Assembly (NCBI GenBank): GCA_018830325.1
Contig: JAHJSQ010000010.1
Coordinates: 1 to 64,000 of the forward strand
DNA: 64,000 nt
Source of the DNA: Gammaproteobacteria bacterium
GTDB lineage: Bacteria; Pseudomonadota; Gammaproteobacteria; Methylococcales; Methylomonadaceae
Direction: 5' to 3'
Position 1 is the stretch's first letter. Each line of letters starts with the position of its first letter. The notes under the pieces were generated by a model that was not told where the DNA came from, did not search any database, and saw only the letters and a program-made list of their open reading frames with translations. Positions 18,227 through 26,854 of the stretch are shown here, piece by piece. A program made the position numbers and the translations under genes.

Positions 18227-18966
18227 TGAAGGGTCTTAGCGATAACAAATTGGATATCGAGCCACAGATTATTCACCAGGAATTGGCTCTCGACAGCTAT
18301 TTAAAAACCCTGCTGGAGGAAATGCCGACTGAGGAAGCCGATGTGATTATGCCATCGGCACCTGAGGCTAAAGTGCCCGTACCGACAGCACGTGTCGAAT
18401 CGAAAATAAAGAAAAAAAGCGAGACCATTGCCAAGACGTCGGCCTTGGTTGAACTGCAATTGGTTCCAAAGCCTACCATGCCGCTTGCGGTTATGCCGTC
18501 TTGGGCGCAGTATGAATTCCAAGCCTTATTTTTTAGAATAGGCCAGCTCATACTGGCTACTCCTTTGGTTGAGTTATCCAGAGCCATTAAATTTGATAAG
18601 ACGATCACTAAAATCCCTGGGCAACCCTCGTGGTTTATCGGTTTGCTGGAAGACCAGAAGCGAAAAATCGGTATTCTCGATTCCGGGCAATTGATTTTAG
18701 GGAAAGGTTATGCAAATAAACGAGACTTAATTGAGCAGCCTTATAAAAGCATGTTAATTACCCAGGATGGCAATTGGGGCTTGGCTTGCGATGAACTTTT
18801 GTCTATTGGTAAGGTGCGTCCCGAGCAAGTTCGTTGGCGAACCCATCGTAAGCAGCGGCCATGGTTGATTGGAACAGTAATCGAGGAATTGACCGCCGTG
18901 ATCGATGTCGAACAGTTGACGCCGCGAAGAAAGGGAAAAGAAGAAAGGTTAAAGGTCAAAGGTTAA
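18226..18966 (+). CDS. parP: CheW-domain protein ParP, partner of ParC
   Basis: This 246-residue protein has a variable, basic, Ala/Lys-rich N-terminal region (about 1-85) and a C-terminal CheW-like domain (about 95-235: LFFRIGQLILATPLVELSRA, PSWFIGLLEDQKRKIGILDS, AVIDVEQL). In Vibrio the equivalent ParP links ParC to CheA arrays. It is translationally coupled to the ParA-like gene. The last residues (RRKGKEERLKVKG) are encoded by a low-complexity AGAAAGGTTAAAG-type repeat that continues past the stop, suggesting the C-terminus was altered by repeat expansion or insertion. Confidence 0.85.
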   Translation: MKGLSDNKLDIEPQIIHQELALDSYLKTLLEEMPTEEADVIMPSAPEAKVPVPTARVESKIKKKSETIAKTSALVELQLVPKPTMPLAVMPSWAQYEFQALFFRIGQLILATPLVELSRAIKFDKTITKIPGQPSWFIGLLEDQKRKIGILDSGQLILGKGYANKRDLIEQPYKSMLITQDGNWGLACDELLSIGKVRPEQVRWRTHRKQRPWLIGTVIEELTAVIDVEQLTPRRKGKEERLKVKG

Positions 18967-19430
18967 AGAAGAAAGGTTAAAGATTATCGTTCCCACGCTC
19001 CAGCGTGGGAATGCAGCCCTGGACGCTCCAGCGTCCAGTGACGACAAAAAAGATAGGAAAAAGCCGCAATACGAAGGTACCGGCAGGACGGGATTTACTC
19101 CCTTTATACTCAAAAATTAGCTAACTTCATGAAGGTATGGGATGGCTAGCGAGGATGTCGGCAGCAGGGGGCTGCCGTCAAGCCCCCATGGATGGGTTTA
19201 CCCAGCACCTAAATGCCACAGTCCATTGGCTATGATAACTATCTGGGATAATTCATCCAGCACCTAAATAAGCCATGATTTTGAATCATTGCCAAAGACC
19301 TATGGAATTTAGGTGCTGGATTTAGGTGCTGGGTGAACGGCTTCCTCGACAGGGATACCCCGCGCTCTAAATCCAGTTAGAATGCTCAAACTGGGAATTG
19401 CTGCTTGTGGAGTGGTACGTTGTGCGTAAC
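18967..19430. repeat. Repeat block between parP and cheW
   Basis: Contents in order: GAAGAAAGGTTAAAG direct repeats, a CGTTCCCACGC/GCGTGGGAA palindrome (about 18987-19009), a truncated family A copy from 19097 to about 19200, a CCCAGCACCTAAAT (19201-19214) to ATTTAGGTGCTGG (19307-19319) inverted pair, and a piece shared in inverted form with 31600-31665 (GGGATACCCCGCG and TGGGAATTGCTGC). No gene is visible in 18967-19552. The block separates cheW from the parC/parP transcript. Confidence 0.75.
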
Positions 19431-19552
19431 TATAATCTTTAAATTTCGTGATTTTCGTGGACAAAATTCTTTTTATAGAGTGAAGGGTTAGTAGTTGGGC
19501 GGATACGGTTTGCAAAAAATAATAACTTTGAATAATGAAGCGGTGATCGCGA

Positions 19553-20029
19553 ATGAGTGAATTCGATACAAAACAAAACAATCCGGTGATGCAATGGGTA
19601 ACTTTTCGTCTCGGTGATGAAAAGTACGGCATCAATGTCATGCAAGTGCAGGAAGTGCTGCGGGTTGCAGAAATCGCTCCGGTTCCCGGTGCACCGTCTT
19701 ATGTGCTGGGCATCATCAACTTGCGAGGCAATGTCGTAACGGTGATCGATACGCGCAATCGATTTGGTTTGATGTCGAAGGAGACCGACGATAATTCGCG
19801 CATTGTCATAATCGAAACTGAATCGCATATTATCGGCATCTTGGTCGATAGCGTTGCCGAAGTCGTCGAGCTGAGATCGTCAGATATTGAAACGGCTCCG
19901 AACGTCGGCAATGAAGAAACTTCTAGGTATATTCAAGGGGTGACTAGCCGAGATAATGAATTATTGATTCTAGTCGACCTAAATAAGTTTTTAAGCGATG
20001 AAGAGAAAGCGGAATTGGATATGTTTTGA
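19553..20029 (+). CDS. cheW: Chemotaxis coupling protein CheW
   Basis: CheW bridges chemoreceptors and CheA. The 158 residues form one CheW domain with the family segments WVTFRLGDEKYGINVMQVQE, GAPSYVLGIINLRGNVV, DTRNRFGL and a C-terminal DLNKFLSDEEK. Start ATG 19553 begins MSEFDTKQNNPV. It is followed by a small acidic/basic gene and a DUF2802 gene, the same order as in Pseudomonas. The upstream repeats mean it likely has its own promoter, which I could not identify. Confidence 0.96.
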   Translation: MSEFDTKQNNPVMQWVTFRLGDEKYGINVMQVQEVLRVAEIAPVPGAPSYVLGIINLRGNVVTVIDTRNRFGLMSKETDDNSRIVIIETESHIIGILVDSVAEVVELRSSDIETAPNVGNEETSRYIQGVTSRDNELLILVDLNKFLSDEEKAELDMF

Positions 20030-20086
20030 AGTTAATCGTAACCTGAAAACAGCAACTTCCTTGAGCCGCGGCTAAGAGAGGCGGTC

Positions 20087-20260
20087 ATGATCGAAATACA
20101 ACCGATAGTACCGACATATCCGGTTATTAAACCGGCTAAAGTCACTAATGACGAAGATCGACCGGATAAGAAAAAACAACAAAACGAGCAGGAAAAGGGT
20201 TCTGAATCGGAGCAGCAAGACGATACGGGACCTGCTCAGCACATTGACGAAGTTGTTTGA
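20087..20260 (+). CDS. Small hypothetical protein of the chemotaxis cluster (57 aa)
   Basis: A 57-codon frame from ATG 20087 to TGA 20258-20260, preceded by GAGAGG. The product starts MIEIQPIVPTYPVIKPAK, continues with a charged stretch rich in Lys, Glu and Gln, and ends HIDEVV. It has no membrane segment. It fits tightly between cheW (57-base gap) and the DUF2802 gene (shared base, TGATG), and pseudomonads have a similarly placed small gene. Function unknown; the position and coupling make it very likely real. Confidence 0.7.
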   Translation: MIEIQPIVPTYPVIKPAKVTNDEDRPDKKKQQNEQEKGSESEQQDDTGPAQHIDEVV

Positions 20261-20637
20261 TGAATGAGATTTTATATGCCGGTCTTGCCGTACTGAGCGT
20301 TATGTCGATTTTGCTAGTATGGTTAACAGTCGATCATATTAAGCTTAAACGCAACTATCGAGCCTTGGCCGAACACCTGAATAATCATAATTTGGATATT
20401 GTCGGTTTATGTTCGGCATCGGTCGGTGTCGATAACCGATTAGCCGAGACGGCTGAAATACTCAAGGAGTTGACCGAAAAAATCAACGACTTTGAACAAA
20501 GAGAAGAAGAAGCGAAGCCTTACCACGCGATCATTCAGAAGGTGCGAAGCGGCGCCGATGCGGCTGAATTGATACAAAAATTCGGTATTAGTCGTGATGA
20601 GGCCGTGCTATTGATTCGTTTGCATGGGGCTAGATAA
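20260..20637 (+). CDS. DUF2802 membrane-anchored protein
   Basis: The 125 residues have an N-terminal transmembrane helix (about 3-22), a coiled-coil-prone middle (EILKELTEKINDFEQREEE) and the C-terminal DUF2802 segment IQKVRSGADAAELIQKFGIS followed by RDEAVLLIRLHG, which resembles a helix-turn-helix. Start ATG 20260 overlaps the preceding stop. DUF2802 genes sit at the end of flagellar/chemotaxis clusters in many gammaproteobacteria; the role is unknown. It ends the + strand cluster. Confidence 0.85.
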   Translation: MNEILYAGLAVLSVMSILLVWLTVDHIKLKRNYRALAEHLNNHNLDIVGLCSASVGVDNRLAETAEILKELTEKINDFEQREEEAKPYHAIIQKVRSGADAAELIQKFGISRDEAVLLIRLHGAR

Positions 20638-20655
20638 AGGCTCTGTTTGCGATAA

Positions 20656-20870
20656 TACTCCCTTTTGATTGAAAAACCGTCTAAGAATAAAAGGTATGGG
20701 ATGTATCTATCGAGGAACGCCTGAGTACCGCTCCAGCGTTACGAGACGCTAGAGCGTCTCGGTCTTCATTCCCACGCCGGAGCGTGGGAACGATAGGGGG
20801 GTGTGAATAATTACTATTTAGGTGCTGGATGAATTATCCCAAATAGTTAATCATAGCCAATGAATAATGG
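20656..20870. repeat. Inverted partial family A repeat and palindromes
   Basis: From 20656 the sequence TACTCCCTTTTGATTGAAAA followed by the AAGGTATGGGATGT segment is the inverse of the right end of the element at 2070-2294. It is followed by a CATTCCCACGC/GCGTGGGAACG palindrome (about 20768-20792) and an ATTTAGGTGCTGG motif (near 20817). No gene is visible in 20638-20925. Confidence 0.7.
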
Positions 20871-20925
20871 GTTGATATACAGCCGTCTACTCCGAATGTC
20901 GGCAAACACAACGAACGTTTTGACT

Positions 20926-21405
20926 TTATTGAACTTTGATCAGTTCAACATCGAATATGAGTGTGGCATTAGGGCCAATCGCGCGGCCGGCGCCGCGTTC
21001 GCCATAAGCCAAATCGGAGGGTATGTAAAAACGGTATTTAGCGCCTTCCTTCATTAACTGCAGCCCCTCGGTCCAGCCGGCAATGACTCGATTTAACGGA
21101 AACGTGGCGGGTTCGCCTCGGCCATAGGAGCTGTCGAATTCTTCCCCGCTAATTGTGGTGCCTTTGTAATGAACGGTTACATTATCGGAGGCATTTGGCG
21201 TGGCTCCGTTTCCTTCGTTCAAAACTTCATACTGAAGGCCGCTAGCTGTGGTTTTTATGCCCGCCTTTTTGGCGTTTTCGGCAAGAAAGGCTTCGCCTGC
21301 TTCTTTATTTTCCTGTGGGGTGGTCGCATTGGCCATTGAGAACATCGTAAATCCTATGATAATAGCGGTAAAAACTGAAAAAACGCGGATATGCAGTTTA
21401 GTCAC
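20926..21405 (-). CDS. FKBP-type peptidyl-prolyl isomerase, exported
   Basis: A cis-trans prolyl isomerase, probably periplasmic. The 159 residues start with a signal-anchor or signal peptide (FSVFTAIIIGFTMFSMANA), a short helical linker with GEAFLAENAKKAGIKTTASG, and an FKBP domain (about 60-159) with VTVHYKGTTISGEEFDSSY, GWTEGLQLMKEGAKYRFYIP and YGERGAG, covering the normal active-site positions. I choose GTG 21405 because AGGAGG lies about 9 bases upstream; the frame is open 31 codons further but without a ribosome-binding site. It resembles the MIP/FklB group. Confidence 0.92.
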   Translation of the reverse strand: MTKLHIRVFSVFTAIIIGFTMFSMANATTPQENKEAGEAFLAENAKKAGIKTTASGLQYEVLNEGNGATPNASDNVTVHYKGTTISGEEFDSSYGRGEPATFPLNRVIAGWTEGLQLMKEGAKYRFYIPSDLAYGERGAGRAIGPNATLIFDVELIKVQ

Positions 21406-21607
21406 AGATTTTTTCCTCCTGTCGTGAGTTATAAGGAAGTGAGTCCATTTTTGGAGAAGTCGCGAGAAAAAGCAAGAAAGCTTGTTTTTTAATCCCAATA
21501 AAGTAGCTAATCCATGGGAGTAGGTTAGCGCCTTCTAACTCCAATACCGGTTTGTCCTTTATTGCCGGTGATGCCGCTTGTTCGCAACTGTGAACAAGCG
21601 ATATAGT

Positions 21608-22228
21608 TTACCAAAAAAACCAGCTCTTGCTTTCAAATTCGTTCCGGCATGAATTTAATTGCGAATCGTAAACACGGGCTTTGCGGTCGACTTTTTCGGC
21701 AACTTTTAGTAACCAGGGTTTTTGTAAAAACGTTCGGCGCCGGTATCCCGTATGACCTTCGTGATAGGCCAGGTATAGTTGCCGAGCGTTTGATTTAGCT
21801 AGTCCGAGTCTTTTGTAGCTCATGTGATTGTACCAGCCAACAAAATCGACCGCATCGGCAAAGTCTTCGCGGTCGGCACTCCAGCGACGGTTATGTTTCA
21901 TGTAGTCTCCCCAAGTACCGTCCAATGCTTGAGCATATCCATAGGCACTACTTTTTCTAAACCAAGGTATGAACCCTAATAATTTCCGTCTTGGCGGGGC
22001 GGCGTCGGCAACAAAGCGAGATTCTTGATGTATGATCGCCATTTGGACAGGAATTGGGACCCCCCATTTTTCATAAGAGGTTTTGGCGTGTTTGTACCAG
22101 TTGCTTTTTTCTCTGAAAGTTTCGCAAATGTTTTCTGTGTTTTTTGGCGGGGCAGTGGTGCAGGCTTGTAAAATAAGAAACGAGATAGCCGTTAAAATTA
22201 TTTTTATCGATCGAATGGATAGCAGCAT
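21608..22228 (-). CDS. Lytic transglycosylase-like lipoprotein (SLT fold)
   Basis: This 206-residue protein has an N-terminal hydrophobic segment ending in a lipobox-like LILQAC (Cys at about 23), predicting an outer-membrane lipoprotein. The body contains the goose-type/SLT core with the catalytic Glu in MAIIHQESRFVADA, followed by YGYAQALDGTWGDY and YLAYHEGHTGY. It would cleave peptidoglycan glycan strands. It is a stand-alone gene, transcribed convergently with nothing adjacent. The start at 22228 lacks a clear ribosome-binding site. Confidence 0.85.
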   Translation of the reverse strand: MLLSIRSIKIILTAISFLILQACTTAPPKNTENICETFREKSNWYKHAKTSYEKWGVPIPVQMAIIHQESRFVADAAPPRRKLLGFIPWFRKSSAYGYAQALDGTWGDYMKHNRRWSADREDFADAVDFVGWYNHMSYKRLGLAKSNARQLYLAYHEGHTGYRRRTFLQKPWLLKVAEKVDRKARVYDSQLNSCRNEFESKSWFFW

Positions 22229-22572
22229 AAAAAATGGACAATCAAGTTCTGAAAGACGAGATTCGAAGCGAAAAATAAAAATAATAGTCTACACTAGTCA
22301 TTATTTAATTTTCATTGTAAGAGCATAATGCTTGCCCTTTTCGGTTTGGAAATAGAGAATAGAGTTGTTTATTTTCCGGTTATTGTCAGCATTTCCTAAT
22401 TTGGAAATCAAACAGGGTGAGAAGTGTGTCTGGCGAGGAGTAAAAATCGACCGAGCACGCCGGTGCCTTTTAAGGCACTGCCGAAATTTGAAGAGCGACT
22501 GGTATGTTTCGGCTCCATATCTTCAATAATGAAAGTCGTACAAAAATGTAATGAATGTAATGTAGGTTAACA
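22229..22572. other. Intergenic region between divergent genes
   Basis: This AT-rich stretch separates the lytic transglycosylase from the PilZ gene. It contains one copy of the CACTGCCGAAATTTGAAG fragment (near 22474) seen at 344 and 4862. Promoters for both genes must lie here, but I see no pattern strong enough to call. Confidence 0.5.
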
Positions 22573-23208
22573 ATGCCATACGAAAAACGCCATTATCGGA
22601 AAAAACTAACTTCCCATGGATTAATTTATCTGGATGGGGTTGAACTTCCGATGACCTTGAGCAACATCTCGATCACCGGTCTTTTGGCTGAATTGAACGA
22701 TCATGAACGCATTAATGATGTTGAAGATCTGTTTAAAACAGTAAAGATATCCCCTATCGTCGATATCTACCTTCATGAAATGCGACTTGCCGGCGAAGCC
22801 GAAATTGTTCGAGCCGATATGATCGACGGTCGGATTTATTTGGCGTTGGATTTTAGAAATGTCGAGCATGATGTAGAAAACTTGTTTTATGCAAGGCATG
22901 CCTACAGGAAAAAATTGGAGGCGCCGGGGCTCATAATCCTTAACGGCCATAATTACCATTTCAACACGATTAATGTGTCGGTAGACGGCTTAATGGTTAC
23001 GTTACCGGAGCGTATTGACGTGGAGCCTGGGGCAATTGCCGCGTTCAACTTTAAAAGACTCGACCTTCTCGGCGAAGTTAAGGTCGTATGGGTGACTTAC
23101 CAGGACGGGAATACCTTATTAGGTTTGGAATACAATTACTTGGAAAAAACCTTTGTTGAAGGTATTCCGAGATTCTCCCATCATAACCCGGGTGTGGTTA
23201 AAGGGTAA
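22573..23208 (+). CDS. Tandem PilZ-like domain protein
   Basis: The 211 residues form two repeats of a PilZ-type fold: residues 1-110 (RHYRKKLTSHGLIYLDG, then LSNISITGLLAEL) and 113-205 (RHAYRKKLEAPGLIILNG, then INVSVDGLMVTLP). Each begins with an R-x-x-R-K-K pattern and has an S-x-x-G segment, recalling the c-di-GMP-binding RxxxR and D/NxSxxG motifs. It is therefore a likely c-di-GMP effector, perhaps for motility or surface growth given the nearby flagellar genes. It is not coupled to any neighbour. Binding is inferred. Confidence 0.75.
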   Translation: MPYEKRHYRKKLTSHGLIYLDGVELPMTLSNISITGLLAELNDHERINDVEDLFKTVKISPIVDIYLHEMRLAGEAEIVRADMIDGRIYLALDFRNVEHDVENLFYARHAYRKKLEAPGLIILNGHNYHFNTINVSVDGLMVTLPERIDVEPGAIAAFNFKRLDLLGEVKVVWVTYQDGNTLLGLEYNYLEKTFVEGIPRFSHHNPGVVKG

Positions 23209-23301
23209 TTGCAATAAGTCCAGCAAGCGGATGCTCTGCTCAAATTTTTCATGTTTAAGCAGATTTGCGGAATAATCAAAAAAGAGTTGCAATCCATTAA
23301 T

Positions 23302-23490
23302 CTAAAAAGAGCAGTTGAGAGTATCAAGCTACCGTTATTCCTGAGTCCTTCGGCTTTACTCAGGAGAGCCCTGTCGAAGGGTGAGGGGAATTTAAGGTTT
23401 AACCATGCCGGTAAAAGTGTTGTAGGCCGTTCATGCTTCGACTTTGCTCAGCACGAATGGTCTACAACACAAGCCAATTGCTCTTTTTAG
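23302..23490. repeat. MITE-like element, family E (copy 1)
   Basis: It begins CTAAAAAGAGCAGTTGAG and ends CAATTGCTCTTTTTAG, perfect or near-perfect terminal inverted repeats of about 16 bases. Inside is a CTTCGGC...CTCAGGAGAGCCC...TCGAAGGG hairpin. The second copy at 52994-53186 has the same ends and order. Its right end stops two bases before the stop codon of ybiB, so it may serve as the terminator of that minus-strand gene. Confidence 0.85.
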
Positions 23491-23492
23491 GA

Positions 23493-24485
23493 TTATTCAA
23501 ACAGCTTGCGTCCCCGCCAAAAATCCTCGGCCATATTCATAGCGCAATCTTGACTGTCCGCTTTGCCTATCAGCTTCAAGGCGATCGCCGCGGTACCGAT
23601 AACGGCCGCTTCTCCGTATTCGTCCTCGATATCGCCTTGCCAGACTGCAGCGAGCTGCTTAGGGTCGAGCGTTTCGGATTTGACATGGCGACGCTCGAAA
23701 ATTCTCGGCCATTGCTCATCGTATAATTCGCCATGCTTAACGCTTTGCACTAAGCAATCGGCGTCGGGATTACGTTCGACTTCACCGCTTTCGCCTTTGA
23801 ATACCGCGACATGAAGGTCGTTTAATAACAAAGCGGCTTCTTGATGCACCGGCCGGTAACCCGGGTGAAAAATCGCCTGAATGCTGTGTTTGGCATTAAA
23901 AGGGTTCAACATTCTGGCGAGCGTATGTACCGGCGATCGCAAGCCCATGATCGGGCGCAATTCGATGATTTCATGAAGTATCGGGCAGATGTATTCCAGC
24001 GGCAAATAACTGAAGCTCTGCTCTTCGAGTTGTTGTCGCGCTTCTTGTAAAGAGGCGGCGTGCTCGATGCCGAGGTATTTCAGAGCATCGTGCGTATAAA
24101 TTCGGCCTGCGGTATGGCCGCCGGCGCCATGCATGAAGACTTTGATGCCATTTTCCGCGAGCAATAATGCCGACAACAAAAACCAGGGGAGGTGGCGTCG
24201 TTTGCCGGCGTAGGAAGACCAATCCAAGTCGGCGGGGCAAGAAGGTTCGCCGAATGGACTAAAAGTTTCGCGTGCGGCTTGAATGAAGCCGGCCAACTCT
24301 TCAGGCGTTTCTTCTTTAACCCGCATTAGCATCAAAAAAGCGCCTAATTGCACGGGCAGCACTTCGCCGGCCAAAATCATACTCATCGCTTGATAGGCTT
24401 CTTCTCGAGTTAGCGGGCGCGAGCCTTTTTTGCCTTTACCGAGAATGCGGATATATTCAGCGAAAGGATGTTCTTGTCTTGTCAT
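23493..24485 (-). CDS. ybiB: TrpD2/YbiB family protein (phosphoribosyltransferase fold)
   Basis: The 330 residues match the YbiB/TrpD2 family, which has the anthranilate phosphoribosyltransferase fold but in E. coli binds nucleic acid. Recognisable parts are EYIRILGKGKKGSRPLTREE, the helical N-domain with GAFLMLMRVKEETPEELAGF, and GLRSPVHTLARMLNPF. The glycine loop that binds PRPP in TrpD is replaced here by MHGAGGHTAGRIYTHDA. It lies 6 bases after cyoE and is probably co-transcribed with it. Confidence 0.85.
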   Translation of the reverse strand: MTRQEHPFAEYIRILGKGKKGSRPLTREEAYQAMSMILAGEVLPVQLGAFLMLMRVKEETPEELAGFIQAARETFSPFGEPSCPADLDWSSYAGKRRHLPWFLLSALLLAENGIKVFMHGAGGHTAGRIYTHDALKYLGIEHAASLQEARQQLEEQSFSYLPLEYICPILHEIIELRPIMGLRSPVHTLARMLNPFNAKHSIQAIFHPGYRPVHQEAALLLNDLHVAVFKGESGEVERNPDADCLVQSVKHGELYDEQWPRIFERRHVKSETLDPKQLAAVWQGDIEDEYGEAAVIGTAAIALKLIGKADSQDCAMNMAEDFWRGRKLFE

Positions 24486-24491
24486 GGCAGA

Positions 24492-25379
24492 TTACAATCC
24501 AATAACGACATAATGATCGATCAATAACGCGGCAAACATCAGCATCAAATAAATAATGGAAAAACCGAAGGTTTTCATTGCCGTTCGGTCGTCCTTGTGG
24601 CGCATCATCAAAATCGCATAATAAACAAAGCCGAGGCCGAGAGGAACTGCGGCGGAGAGATAAATCAGCCCGCTCATGCCGGTTAAATAAGGCAGCAATG
24701 TCACCAATAAGAGTAGCACTGTATACAGTAATATTTGCAGTCTTGTGAATTCGGGGCCGTGCGTGACTGGCAACATCGGAATTTTAACTTTCGCGTATTC
24801 TTCGCGGCGGGCGATTGCCAGGGCCCAAAAATGCGGAGGTGTCCAAACGAAAATGATTAAAAACAATAGTAACGAATAAGGATGCACTTCGCCGGTCATC
24901 GCGCACCAGCCCAAAACCGGAGGTGCCGCACCGGCCGCGCCTCCGATCACGATGTTTTGCGGCGTCATGCGCTTTAAATACACGGTATAGATGATTGCAT
25001 AACCGATCAGCGACAATAAGGTCAAAAACGCAGTGAGCGGATTAACCAAAAAGCCCAATATAAGCATCGACACCAAGCCCAAAAGCGATGCGAAAACGAT
25101 GACATTCATTGAGTGCAACGAGCCTTTCGGCAATGGGCGGTTTTGCGTTCTGCCCATTAAGGCATCGGCATTCTGATCAAGATAGTGATTAACCGCCGCT
25201 GCGGACGAGGCGGCGAGTCCGATGCCAACGGTGCTGTAAATCAAGGTATCGATGGGCGGTATGCCGGGCACGGCCAGCAACATGCCGACCACGGCAGTAA
25301 AAACGATTAAGGCAACTACTTTGGGTTTGCACAGTTCAAGATAGTCACGCCAATAGAGCAGGGCGGATGGGTTAGTCAT
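24492..25379 (-). CDS. cyoE: Protoheme IX farnesyltransferase (heme O synthase)
   Basis: This enzyme transfers a farnesyl group to heme b, giving heme o for terminal oxidases. The 295 residues show about eight or nine transmembrane helices and the UbiA-family metal-binding motif [20 protein letters not shown] near residue 65. Family segments [20 protein letters not shown] and [20 protein letters not shown] are present. A cytochrome oxidase cluster is not in view. It is divergent from the M16 peptidase pair and heads a two-gene operon with ybiB. Confidence 0.96.
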   Translation of the reverse strand: MTNPSALLYWRDYLELCKPKVVALIVFTAVVGMLLAVPGIPPIDTLIYSTVGIGLAASSAAAVNHYLDQNADALMGRTQNRPLPKGSLHSMNVIVFASLLGLVSMLILGFLVNPLTAFLTLLSLIGYAIIYTVYLKRMTPQNIVIGGAAGAAPPVLGWCAMTGEVHPYSLLLFLIIFVWTPPHFWALAIARREEYAKVKIPMLPVTHGPEFTRLQILLYTVLLLLVTLLPYLTGMSGLIYLSAAVPLGLGFVYYAILMMRHKDDRTAMKTFGFSIIYLMLMFAALLIDHYVVIGL

Positions 25380-25403
25380 TATCGAAAATATTCCAACATT
25401 TAT

Positions 25404-25429
25404 ATTAAGCTATAGAATTAAGCTATAGA
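25404..25429. repeat. Tandem 13-bp repeat in the cyoE/M16 divergent promoter region
   Basis: ATTAAGCTATAGA occurs twice head to tail without a spacer. It lies in the 113-base gap between the divergent starts. It could be a regulator site or fortuitous duplication of a TATAGA-type -10 element; nothing further supports either. Confidence 0.5.
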
Positions 25430-25492
25430 ATACAGTGAACTATTGATTTATCAAATAGTCGGACGCGTTAACCTTACTACAGAGAGGACGTT

Positions 25493-26854
25493 ATGAAGTT
25501 GCAAATTGCGAGTGCGGTATTATCCGGCATGTTTTTGTTGCCGGCACAAGCGGCGGTTAAAGTACATGAGCGGATTTTAGACAATGGTTTGAAAATCCTG
25601 GTCAAAGAAGATCACCGGTCGCCGGTAGCGGTTTCCCAAGTCTGGTACAAAGTCGGTTCCAGCTACGAGCCGGGCGGCATTACCGGTATTTCTCACATGC
25701 TCGAACACATGATGTTCAAAGGCACTGACGAGCTCAAACCCGGCGAGTTTTCCCGAATCATCGCGGCCAACGGCGGTAACGAAAACGCCTTTACCGGTCG
25801 CGATTATACGGCTTATTTCCAGACGATGGAAAAATCCCGTTTGGAAGTCAGTTTTAAACTGGAAGCCGATCGTATGCGTAATCTGCACTTGCTTGATGAG
25901 GAATTACAAAAAGAGCTGCAAGTCGTTTACGAAGAGCGTCGGATGCGCACCGACGATAAGCCTCGCTCTAAGACCCAGGAGCATTTCGCCGCACTGGCTT
26001 ATTCGAACAGCCCCTACAGAAATCCGATTATCGGTTGGCCGACGGACATAGAGAACTACACAATTGCCGATCTCGAGGCCTGGTATCAAAAATGGTATGC
26101 GCCGAACAACGCTACCTTGGTCGTGATCGGCGATGTCGAGCCGAAAGCGGTGTTCGCGTTAGCCGAAAAATATTTCGGACCGCTCAAGCCCAGTGAAATT
26201 ACGCCGGTGAAGCCGCAAACCGAAGTCGAACAACTCGGCATACGGCGCATGATCGTCAATTTGCCAGACAAACTGCCGTATCTGGTCATGGGGTATAAAG
26301 TTCCTGTGCTGAACACGGCCGAACACGAATGGGAAGCTTATGCATTGGAAGTGATGGCGGGTATTTTGGATGGCGGCAGCAGTGCACGCTTGGAGTCCGG
26401 ATTAGTGAGGGGCAAGCAGATCGCTGTGGCGGCCGGGGCCGGCTACAACTTGAGTTCCAGACTCGATGAATTGTTTATGTTTGATGCGACGCCTGCACAA
26501 GGAAAGAGTCACCAAGAATTGGAAGCGGCGTTAAAGGAAGAAATCGAAAAACTCAAGTATGAGTTGGTGCAACCGGAAGAATTGCAGCGGATCAAAGCGC
26601 AGGTGCTCGCGAATGCCACCTACGAGCGCGACTCGATGTTTTATCAAGGCATGCAGCTGGGCATCAATGAGACCGTCGGTTTAGGTTGGCAAAAAGCCGA
26701 CGAATATGTCGACAAGGTCAATCGGGTGACCGCCGAGCAAGTCCGAGAAGTCGCTAAAAAATATTTTACCGATAACAACTTGAGCGTGGCCTATTTGGTG
26801 CCGCAACCGATCGCTGAACAAACCGGCAATAAAAAACTTAAGGAGAGCAAATAA
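25493..26854 (+). CDS. M16 family zinc metallopeptidase, catalytic subunit
   Basis: The 453 residues start with a signal peptide (about 1-20, ending PAQA) and carry the inverted zinc motif HXXEH as HMLEH at 68-72 with the downstream acidic segment VVYEERRMRTDD that supplies the third ligand. N- and C-terminal M16 domains are both present. The protein is probably periplasmic and degrades small peptides. It overlaps the next gene by one base, and such pairs of active plus inactive M16 subunits form heterodimers in many proteobacteria. Confidence 0.93.
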   Translation: MKLQIASAVLSGMFLLPAQAAVKVHERILDNGLKILVKEDHRSPVAVSQVWYKVGSSYEPGGITGISHMLEHMMFKGTDELKPGEFSRIIAANGGNENAFTGRDYTAYFQTMEKSRLEVSFKLEADRMRNLHLLDEELQKELQVVYEERRMRTDDKPRSKTQEHFAALAYSNSPYRNPIIGWPTDIENYTIADLEAWYQKWYAPNNATLVVIGDVEPKAVFALAEKYFGPLKPSEITPVKPQTEVEQLGIRRMIVNLPDKLPYLVMGYKVPVLNTAEHEWEAYALEVMAGILDGGSSARLESGLVRGKQIAVAAGAGYNLSSRLDELFMFDATPAQGKSHQELEAALKEEIEKLKYELVQPEELQRIKAQVLANATYERDSMFYQGMQLGINETVGLGWQKADEYVDKVNRVTAEQVREVAKKYFTDNNLSVAYLVPQPIAEQTGNKKLKESK

